64,000 nucleotides of DNA from CAWDMC01 sp963803295 (GTDB taxonomy: Bacteria; Acidobacteriota; Terriglobia; UBA7540), in the NCBI GenBank assembly GCA_963803295.1, contig CAWDMC010000004.1:248001-312000 (forward strand), given 5' to 3'. Position numbers and translations under genes: made by a program. Below the pieces are notes generated by a model, which was not told where the DNA came from, did no database searches, and saw only the letters and a program-made list of their open reading frames with translations. Numbering within the stretch: position 1 is the stretch's first letter; every line of letters begins with the position of its first letter. This document shows, in pieces, positions 62,977 through 64,000 of this stretch.

Positions 62977-63265
62977 CGTGGACTGACTTCTCCCGCGGCT
63001 CCGCCGCTTACTGTGCGGAAAGGCTACGCCCTTCGGCAAGTGTCGTCCTGTTGCCCGACACGCCAGTATTTCAGCGGTTGCGGAGAATAAGACATGTTCC
63101 CGCGAAGGCTGAGGTGTAGTCAGCGCAACTTTCGACTAACTCCGACGGAAAGTCCTTGTGGGTGTCCTCATCTGACACCGCCTCTTCCTTGTGGCGACAA
63201 CCAGGAACCACCAAATGGGGTGACTTTCGCCCCGTTTTCTGCGTTCTTCGCAGTTAAAGAACAAG
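62977..63265. other. Intergenic region, no gene seen
   Basis: No hairpin, RNA gene or protein-like frame was found between the TonB receptor and the FAD protein. A promoter for the latter is expected but unseen. Confidence 0.35.
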
Positions 63266-64000
63266 ATGTCCCCACACGACGTCATCATCATTGGCGGCGG
63301 TCACAACGGCCTGGTGGCGGCGACCTATCTCGCCAAAGCCGGACTGAAGCCACTGGTGCTGGAGGGGCGTCCGGTGGTGGGCGGCGCGGCTGTAAACGAC
63401 GAACTCGCACCGGGATTTAAGTGCCCGACCCTGGCCCACTCCGCCGGACCGCTCTCGCCCGTGGTCATTAAGGAACTCGGACTGGAGCGCTACGGCCTCG
63501 ATCTCATACACCCGGATGTCGCCGTTCTTTCACTCAGTCCCGAAGGCCGTGGATTGTTGCTCTACAATGATCCGGCCCGTTCGGCCGAGGAGATCGCCGG
63601 GTTCTCCAAGACGGATGCGGCCAAGTATCTCGAGTTTGACGGTGTACTCAAGAACCTTGCTGCCGTTCTGGTGCGGTTATTCAACGAGCCGCCGCCCTCG
63701 ATTGATCATCCCAGCGTGCGCGATCTTTGGAACCTGGCCAAGGCGGGCAAGAAACTGCGCGATTTCGGTGACAAGGACTTGTTCCGGCTGCTGCGCTGGG
63801 TTCCAATGCCTGTTGCGGATCTGGTCTCGGAGTGGTTTGAGCATGAACTGGTGCGGGCAACGGTCGCGGCTCGCGGCCTCTTCGGTACTTTCCTGGGGCC
63901 CTGGTCGGCCGGATCAAGTGCGGTGTTGCTCGCTCGCGCGACCCTCGATCCGCACCCGGCGGGCCAACCGTGGTTCGTCAAGGGTAGCATGGGAGCTCTC
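63266..64000 (+). CDS. Phytoene-desaturase-like FAD oxidoreductase, cut by the right edge
   Basis: The ATG at 63266 opens SPHDVIIIGGGHNGLVAATYLA, a FAD-binding start typical of CrtI/PYROXD2-like enzymes, and continues LVLEGRPVVGGAAVNDELAP. The frame is open for 245 codons to the end of the window, so the C-terminus is not seen. Family members desaturate carotenoids or act as amine-oxidase-like proteins; the role is not known. Upstream sequence has no good ribosome site. Confidence 0.8.
   Translation, partial: MSPHDVIIIGGGHNGLVAATYLAKAGLKPLVLEGRPVVGGAAVNDELAPGFKCPTLAHSAGPLSPVVIKELGLERYGLDLIHPDVAVLSLSPEGRGLLLYNDPARSAEEIAGFSKTDAAKYLEFDGVLKNLAAVLVRLFNEPPPSIDHPSVRDLWNLAKAGKKLRDFGDKDLFRLLRWVPMPVADLVSEWFEHELVRATVAARGLFGTFLGPWSAGSSAVLLARATLDPHPAGQPWFVKGSMGAL

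Noticed and set aside
1..64000. CRISPR arrays, rRNA and tRNA genes
   Set aside because: No regularly spaced direct repeats and no rRNA or tRNA signature were seen on either strand, though this was by eye only.

Overview
The window is GC-rich bacterial DNA. It most resembles an Acidobacteriota chromosome from soil. The best lineage signal is a 1133-residue Oar-type TonB receptor with an N-terminal carboxypeptidase-regulatory-like domain. Other supports are several secreted enzymes, small conserved membrane proteins, and an intergenic repeat that reads like degraded KRTHDxxENK peptides. This assignment is an inference; no rRNA or tRNA gene is visible. Many genes carry single-base frameshifts, so some lesions may be assembly errors rather than decay.

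Layout. 0-4 kb: E1 alpha and beta of a pyruvate or branched-chain 2-oxoacid dehydrogenase, a VapBC toxin-antitoxin pair with a clear promoter/operator, and the lipoate-transfer gene lipB. 4-11 kb is an eroded accessory zone: a collapsed HPr-Enzyme I fusion, a Rieske oxygenase, a CocE-type hydrolase fragment, an ISKra4 remnant, two identical IS630 copies in inverted orientation around about 540 bp, and remnants of an excisionase-like protein and a Prim-Pol replication protein. 11-29 kb is mostly ordinary chromosome: tag, GH27 alpha-galactosidase, a secreted O-methyltransferase, ligA (frameshifted), an OPT transporter, an AsmA-like protein, an M20 dipeptidase, a two-domain cytidylyltransferase, a ThiE/TenI protein, an AI-2E-type permease, a DtxR regulator and a rhomboid protease.

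29-45 kb: a zinc-ribbon membrane protein, a fused flavoprotein/membrane iron-sulfur protein, and a tight cupin - GH63-type glucosidase - glucose dehydrogenase run that could release and oxidise glucose. These are followed by an S9 peptidase, trehalose phosphatase, an aminotransferase and a large unknown secreted protein. 46-50.5 kb holds the most unusual object. A HAD hydrolase gene is split by a 3223-bp IS66-type element with a 20-bp perfect inverted repeat and an 8-bp target duplication. The element has tnpA, a broken tnpB, no recognisable tnpC, and a full-length secreted amidohydrolase in its place. 50.5-64 kb: a zinc-type dehydrogenase, ygfZ, phhB, an IS110-like remnant, a type III polyketide synthase coupled to a FAD oxidoreductase, YceI, the TonB receptor and a phytoene-desaturase-like gene cut by the window edge.

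Two copies of a MITE-like sequence with 24-bp terminal inverted repeats lie at 36.83 and 58.00 kb. Together with the IS remnants they show repeated mobile-element traffic in this chromosome.
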